A stretch of 24,008 bases of DNA, taken from positions 1 to 24,008 of the forward strand of contig CAYRJD010000057.1 of NCBI GenBank assembly GCA_964424585.1. The letters are read 5' to 3'. The position numbers were made by a program, and so were the translations under genes. Source of the DNA: CAYRJD01 sp964424585 (GTDB lineage: Bacteria; Actinomycetota; Acidimicrobiia; Acidimicrobiales; Poriferisodalaceae). Position 1 is the stretch's first letter; the number at the start of each line of letters is the position of its first letter. This document shows positions 8,182 to 15,099 of the stretch, in pieces. The notes under the pieces are model-generated. The model made no database searches. It was not told the DNA's origin and worked only from the letters and a program-made list of their open reading frames with translations.

Positions 8182-8819
8182 GGCTTCGTCCACCTGATGA
8201 GGCCGCGCATCCACGCGATGCCGAGAGCTTCCAGCGCGGCCGCAGCGCCGATGCATGACCACCCCAGCGTGCTGCGTATCAGCACGTCGGCTGCTGCTCC
8301 CCCTTCGGCGATCAGCCCGGCCCCGACCACCCAGGGCAGCACGGCGACCACCCAGACCGACGCGGTGGCGCCAGCAGCGGAGGCTCGTGCGTCGGCGACC
8401 AGCGCTTCGCCGGCGCGAGCCGAAGCGGCGACACGCTCGAAGATCGCCGGCTGCGTGCCCACTTGACGCGCAGCCAGGTCGACCGCGGTGGCGAACAGCT
8501 TGACCGCGGCGGTCTGGTCTCGTAGAGCCCAACGCTGGGCCGCGCGTCCGAGCGTGACGCCTTGATCGTGTTCGACCAGCATTCGTTCGACCGGCTCGAC
8601 GAGCTCGTCGATCGAGGTGCCGACCGACAGCGCGCCCAGCAACGTCTCGCCCGCGTGCAGCCGCCGCGCGACCGCGAACGCATACGCGCCGATGCACGTC
8701 GCTCGTCGATCTGCCGCGCGCTGGTGTCGCCAGCGCGCGATGCGACGCGCGACGACGCGACGTGCTGTGGGCGAGCCCGCAACGCCGAGCAGCACCAGCC
8801 ACAGCAACAGCTCGGTCAT
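8178..8819 (-). CDS. tadB: Type II secretion F-domain protein TadB (Tad pilus inner-membrane platform)
   Basis: This 213-residue protein has an N-terminal hydrophobic segment (LLLWLVLLGVAGS), a basic cytoplasmic stretch, a helical T2SF-like core (AYAFAVARRLHAGETLLGAL), and two C-terminal hydrophobic segments (ASVWVVAVLPWVVGAGLI; WSCIGAAAALEALGIAWM). Its position between tadA and tadC, with ATGA overlap to tadA and GTGA overlap to tadC, supports TadB. Sequence conservation of this family is low, so context carries much of the call. Confidence 0.83.
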   Translation of the reverse strand: MTELLLWLVLLGVAGSPTARRVVARRIARWRHQRAADRRATCIGAYAFAVARRLHAGETLLGALSVGTSIDELVEPVERMLVEHDQGVTLGRAAQRWALRDQTAAVKLFATAVDLAARQVGTQPAIFERVAASARAGEALVADARASAAGATASVWVVAVLPWVVGAGLIAEGGAAADVLIRSTLGWSCIGAAAALEALGIAWMRGLIRWTKP

Positions 8820-9886
8820 CGGACGCTCGCCTGCGCGACTGGCTCGACCGCGCAGATGTCAACCACCGCGCGCTTTCCGTCCGCGAGCCGTTCGACGCCC
8901 ACGAGAGCATCGATGGCCGTCAGCAGCTGGGCTCTCACGTCGCCAGATGCGCCGCCCTTGCGCGCCAGCTGTTCGAGTCGCCACAGCGCGCCGTCGGGGC
9001 CGTCCGCGTGCAGCGTGCTGAACGAACCTCGGTGCCCGGTGCTCAGCACGTGCAGCAGTTCGGCCGCTTCGCCGTCGCGCACCTCGCCGACCAACAGACG
9101 GTCTGGCCGGAGTCGCAACGCCGCCACCACGAGCTGCGCGAGCGAGACGCCGCCGACGCCTTCCACGTTCGACGGCTGAGCTTCGAGCCGCACGAAGTTC
9201 GCGCCGAGCCGTGGCAGCTCGGCGGCCTCTTCGATGACCACGACTCGCTCTTGAGGCCCCAGCGTCGCGAGCGAACTCGCCACCAACGACGTCTTGCCAC
9301 TCGAGGTCGCGCCGTAGACGACGACGTTGGCTCGCCGGCGCACCAGGCTTTGCAGCTGCGCGAGCAGCGCGCCGCTCGCGAACGACTCGAGCGGCCTCAC
9401 CTGCGACGGAAACCGCCGCAGCGTGACGTAGGGCCCGTCAACCGCGACCGGCGGAACGACCACGTTGCAGCGCGTTCGGTCATCGAGCCGCACGTCGACG
9501 ATGGGCGTGCGCCGGTCGACCCGGCGACCGGTCGGGCCGAGCAGGTACTCCACCAGCCGCAGCACTTCGGCTTCGCTGATCGTCGCCACCTGCTCTAGTT
9601 GCCCGGCCCGCTCGACGACCACCGGGCCCGGCCCGTTGATCATCACCTCGGTGATGTCGTCGTCGCCGAATAGCTCGGCAAGCTGGCCGACGCCGGCGAG
9701 CCTTGACGCGACCTCGGCGACGACGTCGCGCGCGCGGTCGTGATCGAGCAGCGGCGCGACCGCGCCGACCTCCGCGGCGACGGTTCGCAGCTCAGGCGAG
9801 CCGGTCGGCGAGCCGGTGTCGATGAGGCGCTCGTGCACCTCGTTCACCAACGTCTGCCGCCGGGCGGCAATCGAGCCTCTCGTCAT
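8816..9886 (-). CDS. tadA: Tad pilus assembly/secretion ATPase TadA (CpaF family)
   Basis: The 356-residue protein is a type II/IV secretion ATPase. It has the N-terminal CpaF block (LAELFGDDDITEVMINGPG), Walker A GATSSGKTS, an acidic box (VVVIEEAAELP), the Walker B region (RLRPDRLLVGEVRDGEA) and the His box (STGHRGSFSTLHA). It powers extrusion of Flp pili from the cytoplasmic face. The ATG at 9886 is chosen because it overlaps the tadZ stop as TGATG, and the usual N-terminal helix follows; an in-frame extension to 9970 lies wholly inside tadZ. It is strongly linked to tadB/tadC through overlapping codons. Confidence 0.93.
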   Translation of the reverse strand: MTRGSIAARRQTLVNEVHERLIDTGSPTGSPELRTVAAEVGAVAPLLDHDRARDVVAEVASRLAGVGQLAELFGDDDITEVMINGPGPVVVERAGQLEQVATISEAEVLRLVEYLLGPTGRRVDRRTPIVDVRLDDRTRCNVVVPPVAVDGPYVTLRRFPSQVRPLESFASGALLAQLQSLVRRRANVVVYGATSSGKTSLVASSLATLGPQERVVVIEEAAELPRLGANFVRLEAQPSNVEGVGGVSLAQLVVAALRLRPDRLLVGEVRDGEAAELLHVLSTGHRGSFSTLHADGPDGALWRLEQLARKGGASGDVRAQLLTAIDALVGVERLADGKRAVVDICAVEPVAQASVR

Positions 9887-10566
9887 CACGCAGCCACATC
9901 GATCGCGCCGTTGTTGACCGTCGACTCGATCGACATCCACTCGGCGGGCATGTCGCTCACGTAGCGCCAACCGCGCTCGAGCAGACGTCCGCCGTCAGCC
10001 AACCGCCCGATGGCGGAGTTGCGGTTCATCATTCCGACCGATCGCTTGCCGACCGCGACCTCGACGTCTGCGCGGGTCAGCGCGCGCTCGACGTCGCCGA
10101 CGACCAACAGATCGTCACACGAACTCGCCAGCTGCTGCCCTCGGTAGATCGCCTGGTAGCAGGCAGACACGACGAGCGTTCGCCTGATGGGTTCGCCGCG
10201 CACCAAGTCGAGCCCGCGCGCTCCGCTCGACGCGTCAATGAACGTGGGGCGTGGCTTGCCCGCCAGCAGCGCCCAAAGCAGGCGCAGCCGCTCGGGGTCG
10301 ACCGGCCCTCGTCCGCGCGACAGCAGTTTGACCTTGGGCGTGACGTCGATGCAGAGCGTGTCGATCGCGCCGAGCGACAGCTCACCTGCCTCCGACCACT
10401 CGGCCAGCCCCGGCGCGCCGGTGTCGCACGCCAAGATGACCGCGAGGTCTCCGCTCAGATCGACCAGCAGCGCGTCACCGCCGCGGTGGTTGATGACCGA
10501 CGCAGCCATCACGGTGAGCGAGCTTGTGCCCACACCCCCTTTGGCTCCGATGAACGCTTGCAGCAT
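9886..10566 (-). CDS. tadZ: TadZ/CpaE-like P-loop (ParA/MinD-type) pilus localisation protein
   Basis: The 226-residue protein begins MLQAFIGAKGGVGTSSL, a deviant Walker A motif (KGGVGTSS) of the ParA/MinD superfamily, followed by ALLVDLSGDL (Walker A' / Asp) and a central PTFIDASSG block. It lacks the N-terminal receiver-like domain of classical CpaE. TadZ proteins position the Tad machine in the cell. It is the first gene of the tad operon, with a strong GAGGAGG about 7 bases before the ATG and a good promoter upstream. A generic ParA is the alternative; fusion by overlap to tadA favours TadZ. Confidence 0.85.
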   Translation of the reverse strand: MLQAFIGAKGGVGTSSLTVMAASVINHRGGDALLVDLSGDLAVILACDTGAPGLAEWSEAGELSLGAIDTLCIDVTPKVKLLSRGRGPVDPERLRLLWALLAGKPRPTFIDASSGARGLDLVRGEPIRRTLVVSACYQAIYRGQQLASSCDDLLVVGDVERALTRADVEVAVGKRSVGMMNRNSAIGRLADGGRLLERGWRYVSDMPAEWMSIESTVNNGAIDVAA

Positions 10567-10606
10567 GTTGAACCTCCTCGAGTTCGTGCCACCCGCGCCT
10601 GTCGCG

Positions 10607-10622
10607 AATGACGTGCGTCATT
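10607..10622. promoter_or_regulatory. Perfect 7+7 dyad overlapping the tad promoter -10 (candidate operator)
   Basis: AATGACG and CGTCATT are perfectly complementary arms separated by 2 bp. The site overlaps the end of the candidate -10 and the expected transcription start of the tad operon, 41-56 bases upstream of tadZ. The AATGAC half-site is the same as in the two dyads at the whiB promoter, although the arm spacing is 2 bp shorter. That placement suits a repressor. Confidence 0.5.
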
Positions 10623-10649
10623 AGGAGGGCAAACGCGCGCCTTTGTCAA
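10620..10649 (-). promoter_or_regulatory. Sigma-70-type promoter of the tad operon
   Basis: The minus strand shows a perfect TTGACA -35 (complement of 10644-10649) and CCTAAT -10 (complement of 10620-10625) with an 18-bp spacer. The expected start lies inside the adjacent dyad. Distance to the tadZ ATG leaves a leader of about 45 bases with a clear Shine-Dalgarno. selC begins about 45 bp away on the other strand, so the two promoters share this short region. Confidence 0.6.
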
Positions 10650-10692
10650 GTGGGTTTCGCGATTCGCTGCTTGCGCTGACAAGATTGGGGGC

Positions 10693-10788
10693 GGAGGTGT
10701 CCGAGCGCCTGGTGGGCTCCCCCGCCTTCAAAGCGGGTGGGACGGGCGACCCCCGTCCGGCGGGTTCGATTCCCGTCCACCTCCGCCA
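10693..10788 (+). tRNA. selC: tRNA-Sec (selenocysteine, anticodon TCA)
   Basis: The acceptor strand GGAGGTG pairs with CACCTCC, followed by discriminator G and an encoded CCA (10786-10788). The anticodon stem CCCGC/GCGGG closes the loop CTTCAAA, giving anticodon TCA at 10728-10730. The extra arm is long, with a 7-bp stem GGACGGG/CCCGTCC (10740-10746 with 10752-10758). The T arm carries GGTTCGATTCC. A 96-nt length, UCA anticodon and long extra arm are the hallmarks of bacterial selC. SelB delivers the charged tRNA to recoded UGA codons. No selA, selB, selD or evident selenoprotein gene lies in the window. Confidence 0.95.
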
Positions 10789-10881
10789 CTCGACCCAGAG
10801 GCGGGCCGCCAGCGCGGGCCGCCGGTAGCATCAAGGTCTCCCTATACGTCGGCCTCGTGCCACAAAGAACAGGACACCTCG

Positions 10882-10956
10882 ATGAAGAAGTTGCTGCTGG
10901 CGCTGGTAGTCGGCGCCCTGATCGTCATCATCGCTCGTCGCCTGACTGACGCTTAG
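10882..10956 (+). CDS. Putative 24-residue membrane microprotein (DLW-39-like N-terminus)
   Basis: A short ORF encodes MKKLLLALVVGALIVIIARR plus four residues (LTDA), ending TAG. It is one basic-start hydrophobic helix with an RR stop-transfer. An AGGA motif lies 7 bases upstream. The beginning resembles actinobacterial DLW-39 family proteins (MKKLLLLA...), but the C-terminal part with the family's name motif is absent. Its end overlaps the convergent metallophosphoesterase stop by a few bases. It is either a real small membrane protein or a truncated DLW-39 relative. Coding is plausible but unproven. Confidence 0.4.
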   Translation: MKKLLLALVVGALIVIIARRLTDA

Positions 10957-11780
10957 TCGGCCAGCGCCGCCGGCTTTAGGTCGAGCGTCTGTAGCGACAG
11001 CGTCTCAAGCTCGAGCACCGCGGCGCTGCCTGGGTGCTGATTAGAGCTGAGGCCCACGACCCGACACGGGCCCCACTGGGCCTCCCACTCGATGACGTGG
11101 TCGCGGTGCCAGTGTCCGTGAAAGATGAGCCGCGGCGCCGTTGCGCTAGCTGCCGTCTCGACCATCAGCTGGTTGCCTCGGCCGATGTGCCGGTCGCCGT
11201 CGCGCGCGTACTGCGAGCCGCGCACCAACCCAGCCTCGTCGAGCGCTGCCGCCGGCGCGTCGTGGCACACCAACACGTCCACCGGAGTAGTCCCGAGAGC
11301 GACCAGGTCGCGGCGTCGGATGGTCTCGTTCGGAAACCACTCGACGCCTCGCACGCGCGTGTACCAGGCGGGCGACCACGCTCCGCCCAGCGCGCCGAAG
11401 GTGCGGCCGCCCCAACGCCAGCGCGCGCCTCGAGCTGCCCACCACAGGTTTCGCGCGAGCTCGATCGGCTCGGTCGGGCCCCACAAGCCGTTCGGGTCGC
11501 ACCCGGCCCGATCGCCCGAGGCAACTCGCGCGAGGTCGTCGAGGTCGTCGTGATTGCCTTCGACGAACACCCACGTCACCTCGTCGTCGGCTAGCGCGTC
11601 GAGCATCTCTCGTCCTTCTTGCCGATCGGGCCACCAGCCGAAGTCGCCGACCTGCACCACGACGTCGCAGCGGGCCTCTTTGGCGACCGCGTTGACGCGT
11701 CGAGCCCACGCCACGTCGCAATGAAGGTCGCCGCTCACGACCACGCGGTCGGTCGGCTGCGGGAAGGTCGCGACCGTCAA
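10953..11780 (-). CDS. Calcineurin-like metallophosphoesterase
   Basis: This 275-residue protein shows the full metallophosphoesterase motif set: GDLH (17-20), GDFG (45-48), GNHDD (75-79), CHD (172-174) and GHWH (222-225). These bind a dinuclear metal centre and hydrolyse phosphoesters; the physiological substrate cannot be told. It looks cytosolic, with no signal peptide. The start is TTG at 11780, supported by AAGGAAGG a few bases upstream. It lies about 40 bp downstream of the sigma-factor gene on the same strand, so co-transcription is likely. Confidence 0.88.
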   Translation of the reverse strand: MTVATFPQPTDRVVVSGDLHCDVAWARRVNAVAKEARCDVVVQVGDFGWWPDRQEGREMLDALADDEVTWVFVEGNHDDLDDLARVASGDRAGCDPNGLWGPTEPIELARNLWWAARGARWRWGGRTFGALGGAWSPAWYTRVRGVEWFPNETIRRRDLVALGTTPVDVLVCHDAPAAALDEAGLVRGSQYARDGDRHIGRGNQLMVETAASATAPRLIFHGHWHRDHVIEWEAQWGPCRVVGLSSNQHPGSAAVLELETLSLQTLDLKPAALAD

Positions 11781-11819
11781 GACCCTTCCTTCAGACGACG
11801 TCGTGCGGCTCTGGCGCGC

Positions 11820-12935
11820 TTACAGCGCGAGCAGGTCGCGAGCGCCCACGTCTGAGCTGGGATGTCGCAGCTTCGCCATCGCCCGCGCCTCGATCTGTCG
11901 GATGCGCTCGCGAGTGAGGTTGAAGTAGTCGCCAACCTCTTCGAGCGTGTAGGGCTCTTCGCCGGTGAGGCCGTAACGCAAGATGAGGATGTCGCGCTCA
12001 CGCGGTTCGAGCGTGCTGAGCATGCGGCTGACCTGATCGGGCAACAGCTTGGTCGACGCGACGTCGAAGGGCGAGTCGATCGAGCGGTCTTCCACCACGT
12101 CGACCAGCTCGGCGTCGCCGTCTTCGCGCAGCGGCTCTGACAGGCTGAGCGGCTCGGCCGCGAACCGCATCGCGTCGAGCACCTTGTCTTCGCACATGTC
12201 GACTTCGAGGGCGAGTTCGGACAGCGTCGCCGGACGCCCGTGCCGCAGTTCGAGCCGCGAGCGAGCTTTCTGTAAGCGGGCGAGCGTGTCGCCAGCGTGC
12301 ACCGGCAGGCGAATGGTGCGACCCGTGTTGGCGATGCCGCGGGTGATGGCTTGGCGAATCCACCACGTGGCGTACGTCGAGAACTTGAAGCCCTTGCGGT
12401 AGTCGAACTTTTCGACGGCGTGCATCAGCCCGAGGTTGCCCTCTTGGATGAGGTCGAGCAGCGGCAAACCGGACGCCTTGTACTTCTTCGCGATCGACAC
12501 GACGAGGCGCAGGTTCGACTCGACGAAACTCCGCTCGGCTCGCTCGCCCTCCCGAGCGTCACGACGCAAGCGCTGCAGCACCGACGGCGTGAGCGAGCAG
12601 CAGCGTGACTTCGGATGGTCGGAGCCGCACTCGCAGCGCTGGCACTGACACTCGTCTGTCTCTTTCAGCCACGACCTCGGCTTGGGGTCGCTCAGCCGCT
12701 CGCGGGTGGCGAAGTCTCGGCGCAGCGTGTCTTGGGTGTGCAGGTCGGTGAGGCGAGCGTGCGAGGTGCCTTTGGTGAAGTGGCACTCGAGGCGTCTTCG
12801 GGCGATCCATCCCTTCTCGATCTTTCGCGCCAGAGCTTCCTCGCCGTCTTTGTCGAGCAGCTCGTATTGCCCGATGCCGCTGAGATACATACGAACGAGA
12901 TCTTCGTCGTCTCGCTCAACGCGCTCTCTAGCCAC
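11820..12935 (-). CDS. RpoD-like sigma-70 factor with a Cys-rich insertion between regions 1.2 and 2
   Basis: The 371-residue protein has region 1.2 (DLVRMYLSGIGQYELLDKDGEEALARKIE split around 13-40), region 2 (about 137-205: SNLRLVVSIAKKY, DLIQEGNLGLMHAVEKFDY, FSTYATWWIRQAITR), region 3 (about 209-270) and region 4 (about 300-360: LEPRERDILILRYGL, LTRERIRQIEARAMAKLRHPS). The LRHPS segment matches the part of sigma-A region 4 that WhiB proteins contact. Between residues about 50 and 130 sits an insert absent from ordinary group 1/2 sigma factors, with Cys96-x-Cys98-x2-Cys101-x-Cys103-x8-Cys112-Cys113. The start is GTG at 12935, with a strong AAAGGAGG. It recruits RNA polymerase to -35/-10 promoters. 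Lack of a long region 1.1 and its 371-residue length suggest group 2 rather than the housekeeping factor. Confidence 0.92.
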   Translation of the reverse strand: MARERVERDDEDLVRMYLSGIGQYELLDKDGEEALARKIEKGWIARRRLECHFTKGTSHARLTDLHTQDTLRRDFATRERLSDPKPRSWLKETDECQCQRCECGSDHPKSRCCSLTPSVLQRLRRDAREGERAERSFVESNLRLVVSIAKKYKASGLPLLDLIQEGNLGLMHAVEKFDYRKGFKFSTYATWWIRQAITRGIANTGRTIRLPVHAGDTLARLQKARSRLELRHGRPATLSELALEVDMCEDKVLDAMRFAAEPLSLSEPLREDGDAELVDVVEDRSIDSPFDVASTKLLPDQVSRMLSTLEPRERDILILRYGLTGEEPYTLEEVGDYFNLTRERIRQIEARAMAKLRHPSSDVGARDLLAL

Positions 12936-12962
12936 GCCCCTCCTTTGTGACCAACTGCGCGC

Positions 12963-12990
12963 AGGCTAACGATGACGCCCAGCGTTCCAA
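12963..12990 (-). promoter_or_regulatory. Candidate promoter of the sigma-factor gene
   Basis: On the minus strand TTGGAA (complement of 12985-12990) and TAGCCT (complement of 12963-12968) are separated by 16 bp. The -10 lies 27 bp upstream of the GTG start. The same CGTTAGCCTGCG context recurs upstream of the 22004-22492 gene (complement of 22524-22535), so this may be a common promoter form in this genome. Confidence 0.4.
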
Positions 12991-13040
12991 CCTGCTGCGG
13001 CGCTGGGCACGTCGGCACCAGCCGTGTCCCACCCCTTCTC

Positions 13041-13046
13041 TACCTT
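13041..13046 (+). promoter_or_regulatory. Possible leaderless -10 box for the M78-like gene
   Basis: TACCTT lies exactly 7 bases before the ATG at 13054, and no Shine-Dalgarno is present in that interval. No convincing -35 was seen. Confidence 0.3.
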
Positions 13047-13053
13047 GTCGCCC

Positions 13054-14052
13054 ATGACCAAACCGATGCGACCTCCACCCGACAACCTCCCGGTGTGCCG
13101 CGAGGCCGCCGACCTGCTGCTTGCCGCCAAGCAGACGCAGGTGGAGGTGCTCAGGCGCGTAGCAGACGCAGAAGCGGAGATCAACGAAGACGACATCGAC
13201 ATCGATACCTCCTGTCGCAACCACGGCATCGACGTCACCACGTTTCGTTGCCTCACAGAGGCAGGCCCCGCCAGCGAGCCCACATCGCAACGGGCGACCA
13301 CCTGGGATCTGATCAACGCGCCCGGAGATGCTGTTGACGTTTCGTGGGCGGTGGTGCAGAACGCCGACGGCGAGGAAGTCGACGACGAGGAAGTTGATGG
13401 CGAGGCCGACAGCTACGACGAAGGCGCGGACAGCTGGGGCGAGGTGTCGATCGACGTGGATGTCGACGAGATGCGTCACACCCTCTGGGTCGCCTGTCAG
13501 CACCCGGAGCTGATCGAGGAGTGCCACTTCGACGCAGCCGATCTAGAGGACGCTGAGGTGGATGCCGACGTGTTCTTGCGCGACATGCTGGCGGTGGCAC
13601 GGTTGCATGGCGTAGAGGTCAAGTTCTGCCCGGCAGACGAAATAGGAGAGAACCTCAGTGGCATGCTCCGTTGCCCAGAGGCAATCATCCTCATTGACGA
13701 GACGTTGGGCACGGCGGGAGCCGCATCGGTGCTTGCTCACGAACTCGTTCACCTGCACGACATCACCTCGCTTGCCGTCAAGACGAGCTACGAACGCGAG
13801 CATGGAATCAATGAACACACCCAACCACTCGACGACGACGAGAGCCGTGCCGAGAGAGAGTTTGTGGCCGAGGCTGTGGCACACGTGGTGTGCGCGCACT
13901 ACGGCTTCGATACCACCAACCGTTACGTGTTCGCGGCCCACCAACACCGGCCAGTCTTGGTCATCGATAACGAGACCATGGACGTTGCCGTCCGCACGGG
14001 CCTCTGCGTGCTCAACCTGTTTCGTGACATAGCAAGGGTGAGTGGACACTAG
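13054..14052 (+). CDS. ImmA/IrrE-like (M78-type) zinc metallopeptidase-domain protein
   Basis: The 332-residue protein carries a C-terminal zincin domain. HELVH at 229-233 supplies the HExxH site, and EREFVAEAVAHVVCAHYGFDT (about 268-287, cited in part: EFVAEAVAHVVC) supplies the downstream Glu ligand in the pattern of ImmA/IrrE and ArdC C-terminal domains. The N-terminal 170 residues are unrecognised, with a very acidic stretch (about 105-175) and several Cys. Members of this superfamily cleave phage or mobile-element repressors or stress regulators; the target here is unknown. The ATG at 13054 is chosen over the GTG at 13024 because a possible -10 box lies between them. The gene diverges from the sigma-factor gene, a context that would fit a regulatory protease. 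Confidence 0.75.
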   Translation: MTKPMRPPPDNLPVCREAADLLLAAKQTQVEVLRRVADAEAEINEDDIDIDTSCRNHGIDVTTFRCLTEAGPASEPTSQRATTWDLINAPGDAVDVSWAVVQNADGEEVDDEEVDGEADSYDEGADSWGEVSIDVDVDEMRHTLWVACQHPELIEECHFDAADLEDAEVDADVFLRDMLAVARLHGVEVKFCPADEIGENLSGMLRCPEAIILIDETLGTAGAASVLAHELVHLHDITSLAVKTSYEREHGINEHTQPLDDDESRAEREFVAEAVAHVVCAHYGFDTTNRYVFAAHQHRPVLVIDNETMDVAVRTGLCVLNLFRDIARVSGH

Positions 14053-14054
14053 GA

Positions 14055-14080
14055 GGGCTGCTTCGTTGACCGGGCAGCCC
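14055..14080 (+). terminator. Hairpin after the M78-like gene, possible terminator
   Basis: GGGCTGC (14055-14061) pairs with GCAGCCC (14074-14080) around a 12-base loop, starting 3 bases after the TAG stop. There is no real T-tract, so this may be a factor-dependent or weak terminator that insulates the following epimerase promoter. Confidence 0.4.
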
Positions 14081-14088
14081 AGCAGGTC

Positions 14089-14116
14089 TTGTGCAGGTGC
14101 TCGTCGTCGGTAGTGT
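14089..14116 (+). promoter_or_regulatory. Candidate leaderless promoter of the epimerase gene
   Basis: TTGTGC (14089-14094) and TAGTGT (14111-14116) are separated by 16 bp, and the ATG at 14125 follows the -10 after 8 bases. That spacing puts the transcription start at or next to the A of ATG. No Shine-Dalgarno sequence is evident. Confidence 0.45.
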
Positions 14117-14124
14117 GCGCGGCG

Positions 14125-15099
14125 ATGGCGAGCGAGGCGAGGCAGCGCGCGGTGGTGTGCGGCGCGGGTGGCTTCATCGGCAGCCACTTGGTGCGGCGCT
14201 TGGTCGAAGACGGCGTCTACGTGCGCGGCGTCGACCTTCATCACCCGCAGTGGAGCGCGACCGCGGCGCACGAGTTCGTGGTGGCAGACCTGCGCGACAA
14301 AGCCGCGGCGCAGCGCGCGCTCAGCTTCGACGCTGCTGGGGGCAGCGGGCCGCTGACCGTCTACCAGCTGGCCGCCGACATGGGCGGCATGGGGTTCATC
14401 TCGTCTGCCGAAACCGACATCATGGTGAACAGCGCGCTCGTCAACTTGAACGTGCTCACCGCCGCCGCGGCCGTCGGTGTGAGCCGCTACTTCTTGGCGT
14501 CGTCGGTGTGCGTCTACCGAGACATGACGGCTGGCGAGCCGCCGCTGTGCGAAGACGACGCATACCCGGCTCAGCCCGACAACGAGTACGGCTGGGAGAA
14601 GCTGTACGCCGAGCGCGCTGTGGCTGCGTTCGGACGCAACTGCGGCTTTGCGACGCGCATCGGTCGGTTTCAGAACTGCTACGGGCCAGAAGGCACCTAC
14701 GACGGCGGACGCGAGAAAGCGCCAGCCGCGATCTCCCGCAAGGTCGCGCAGTCGACGAACGGCGAGGTCGAAATCTGGGGTGACGGCACCGCGGTGCGTT
14801 CGTTCATCTACGTCGACGACTTGGTCGAAGGCATCTGCCGGCTGGTTGACTCAAGTGAGAGCCGTCCCACCAACATCGGCACCCGCGAGTACGTCACCGT
14901 CGCCGAGCTGGTGGAAGCCGTGGCGGAGGTGGCCGCGCGACCTGTGCGCGTTCGCTGGGTCGACGGGCCGGTCGGCGTGGCTGCGCGCAACTTCTCGAAC
15001 GACCGCATCGAGGCGACCGGCTTTGCGCCGCGTCACGACCTACGGTCGGGCTTGGCGCTCACGTATCCGTGGATCGCGCAGCAGGTGGCCAACGGCTAG
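14125..15099 (+). CDS. GDP-mannose 3,5-epimerase-like extended SDR (NAD-dependent sugar epimerase)
   Basis: This 324-residue protein is an extended short-chain dehydrogenase. GAGGFIG (13-19) binds NAD, and the active-site Tyr155-x3-Lys159 lies in NEYGWEK. Blocks LAADMGGMGFI (83-92), SSVCVY with Cys129, YGPEGTYDGGREKAP with Lys198 and SFIYVDDLVEGI match plant GDP-mannose 3,5-epimerase, whose catalytic acid/base pair is that Cys and Lys. The likely reaction is GDP-D-mannose to GDP-L-galactose and/or GDP-L-gulose, for glycan or polysaccharide precursors. The ATG at 14125 is chosen because it directly precedes the Rossmann strand and follows a plausible leaderless promoter. No other sugar-nucleotide gene is nearby. 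Confidence 0.85.
   Translation: MASEARQRAVVCGAGGFIGSHLVRRLVEDGVYVRGVDLHHPQWSATAAHEFVVADLRDKAAAQRALSFDAAGGSGPLTVYQLAADMGGMGFISSAETDIMVNSALVNLNVLTAAAAVGVSRYFLASSVCVYRDMTAGEPPLCEDDAYPAQPDNEYGWEKLYAERAVAAFGRNCGFATRIGRFQNCYGPEGTYDGGREKAPAAISRKVAQSTNGEVEIWGDGTAVRSFIYVDDLVEGICRLVDSSESRPTNIGTREYVTVAELVEAVAEVAARPVRVRWVDGPVGVAARNFSNDRIEATGFAPRHDLRSGLALTYPWIAQQVANG

Noticed and set aside
7576..8910. 444-codon minus-strand frame as one protein
   Set aside because: Only the part from the GTG at 8181 matches a TadC domain. The upstream part is an Arg-rich shadow of tadB in another frame.
10802..10823. Direct repeat GCGGGCCGCC downstream of selC as a terminator
   Set aside because: It is a direct rather than inverted repeat, and no T-run follows.
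10646..10834. Minus-strand ORF across selC
   Set aside because: It is antisense to a well-formed tRNA-Sec and shows no protein motif.
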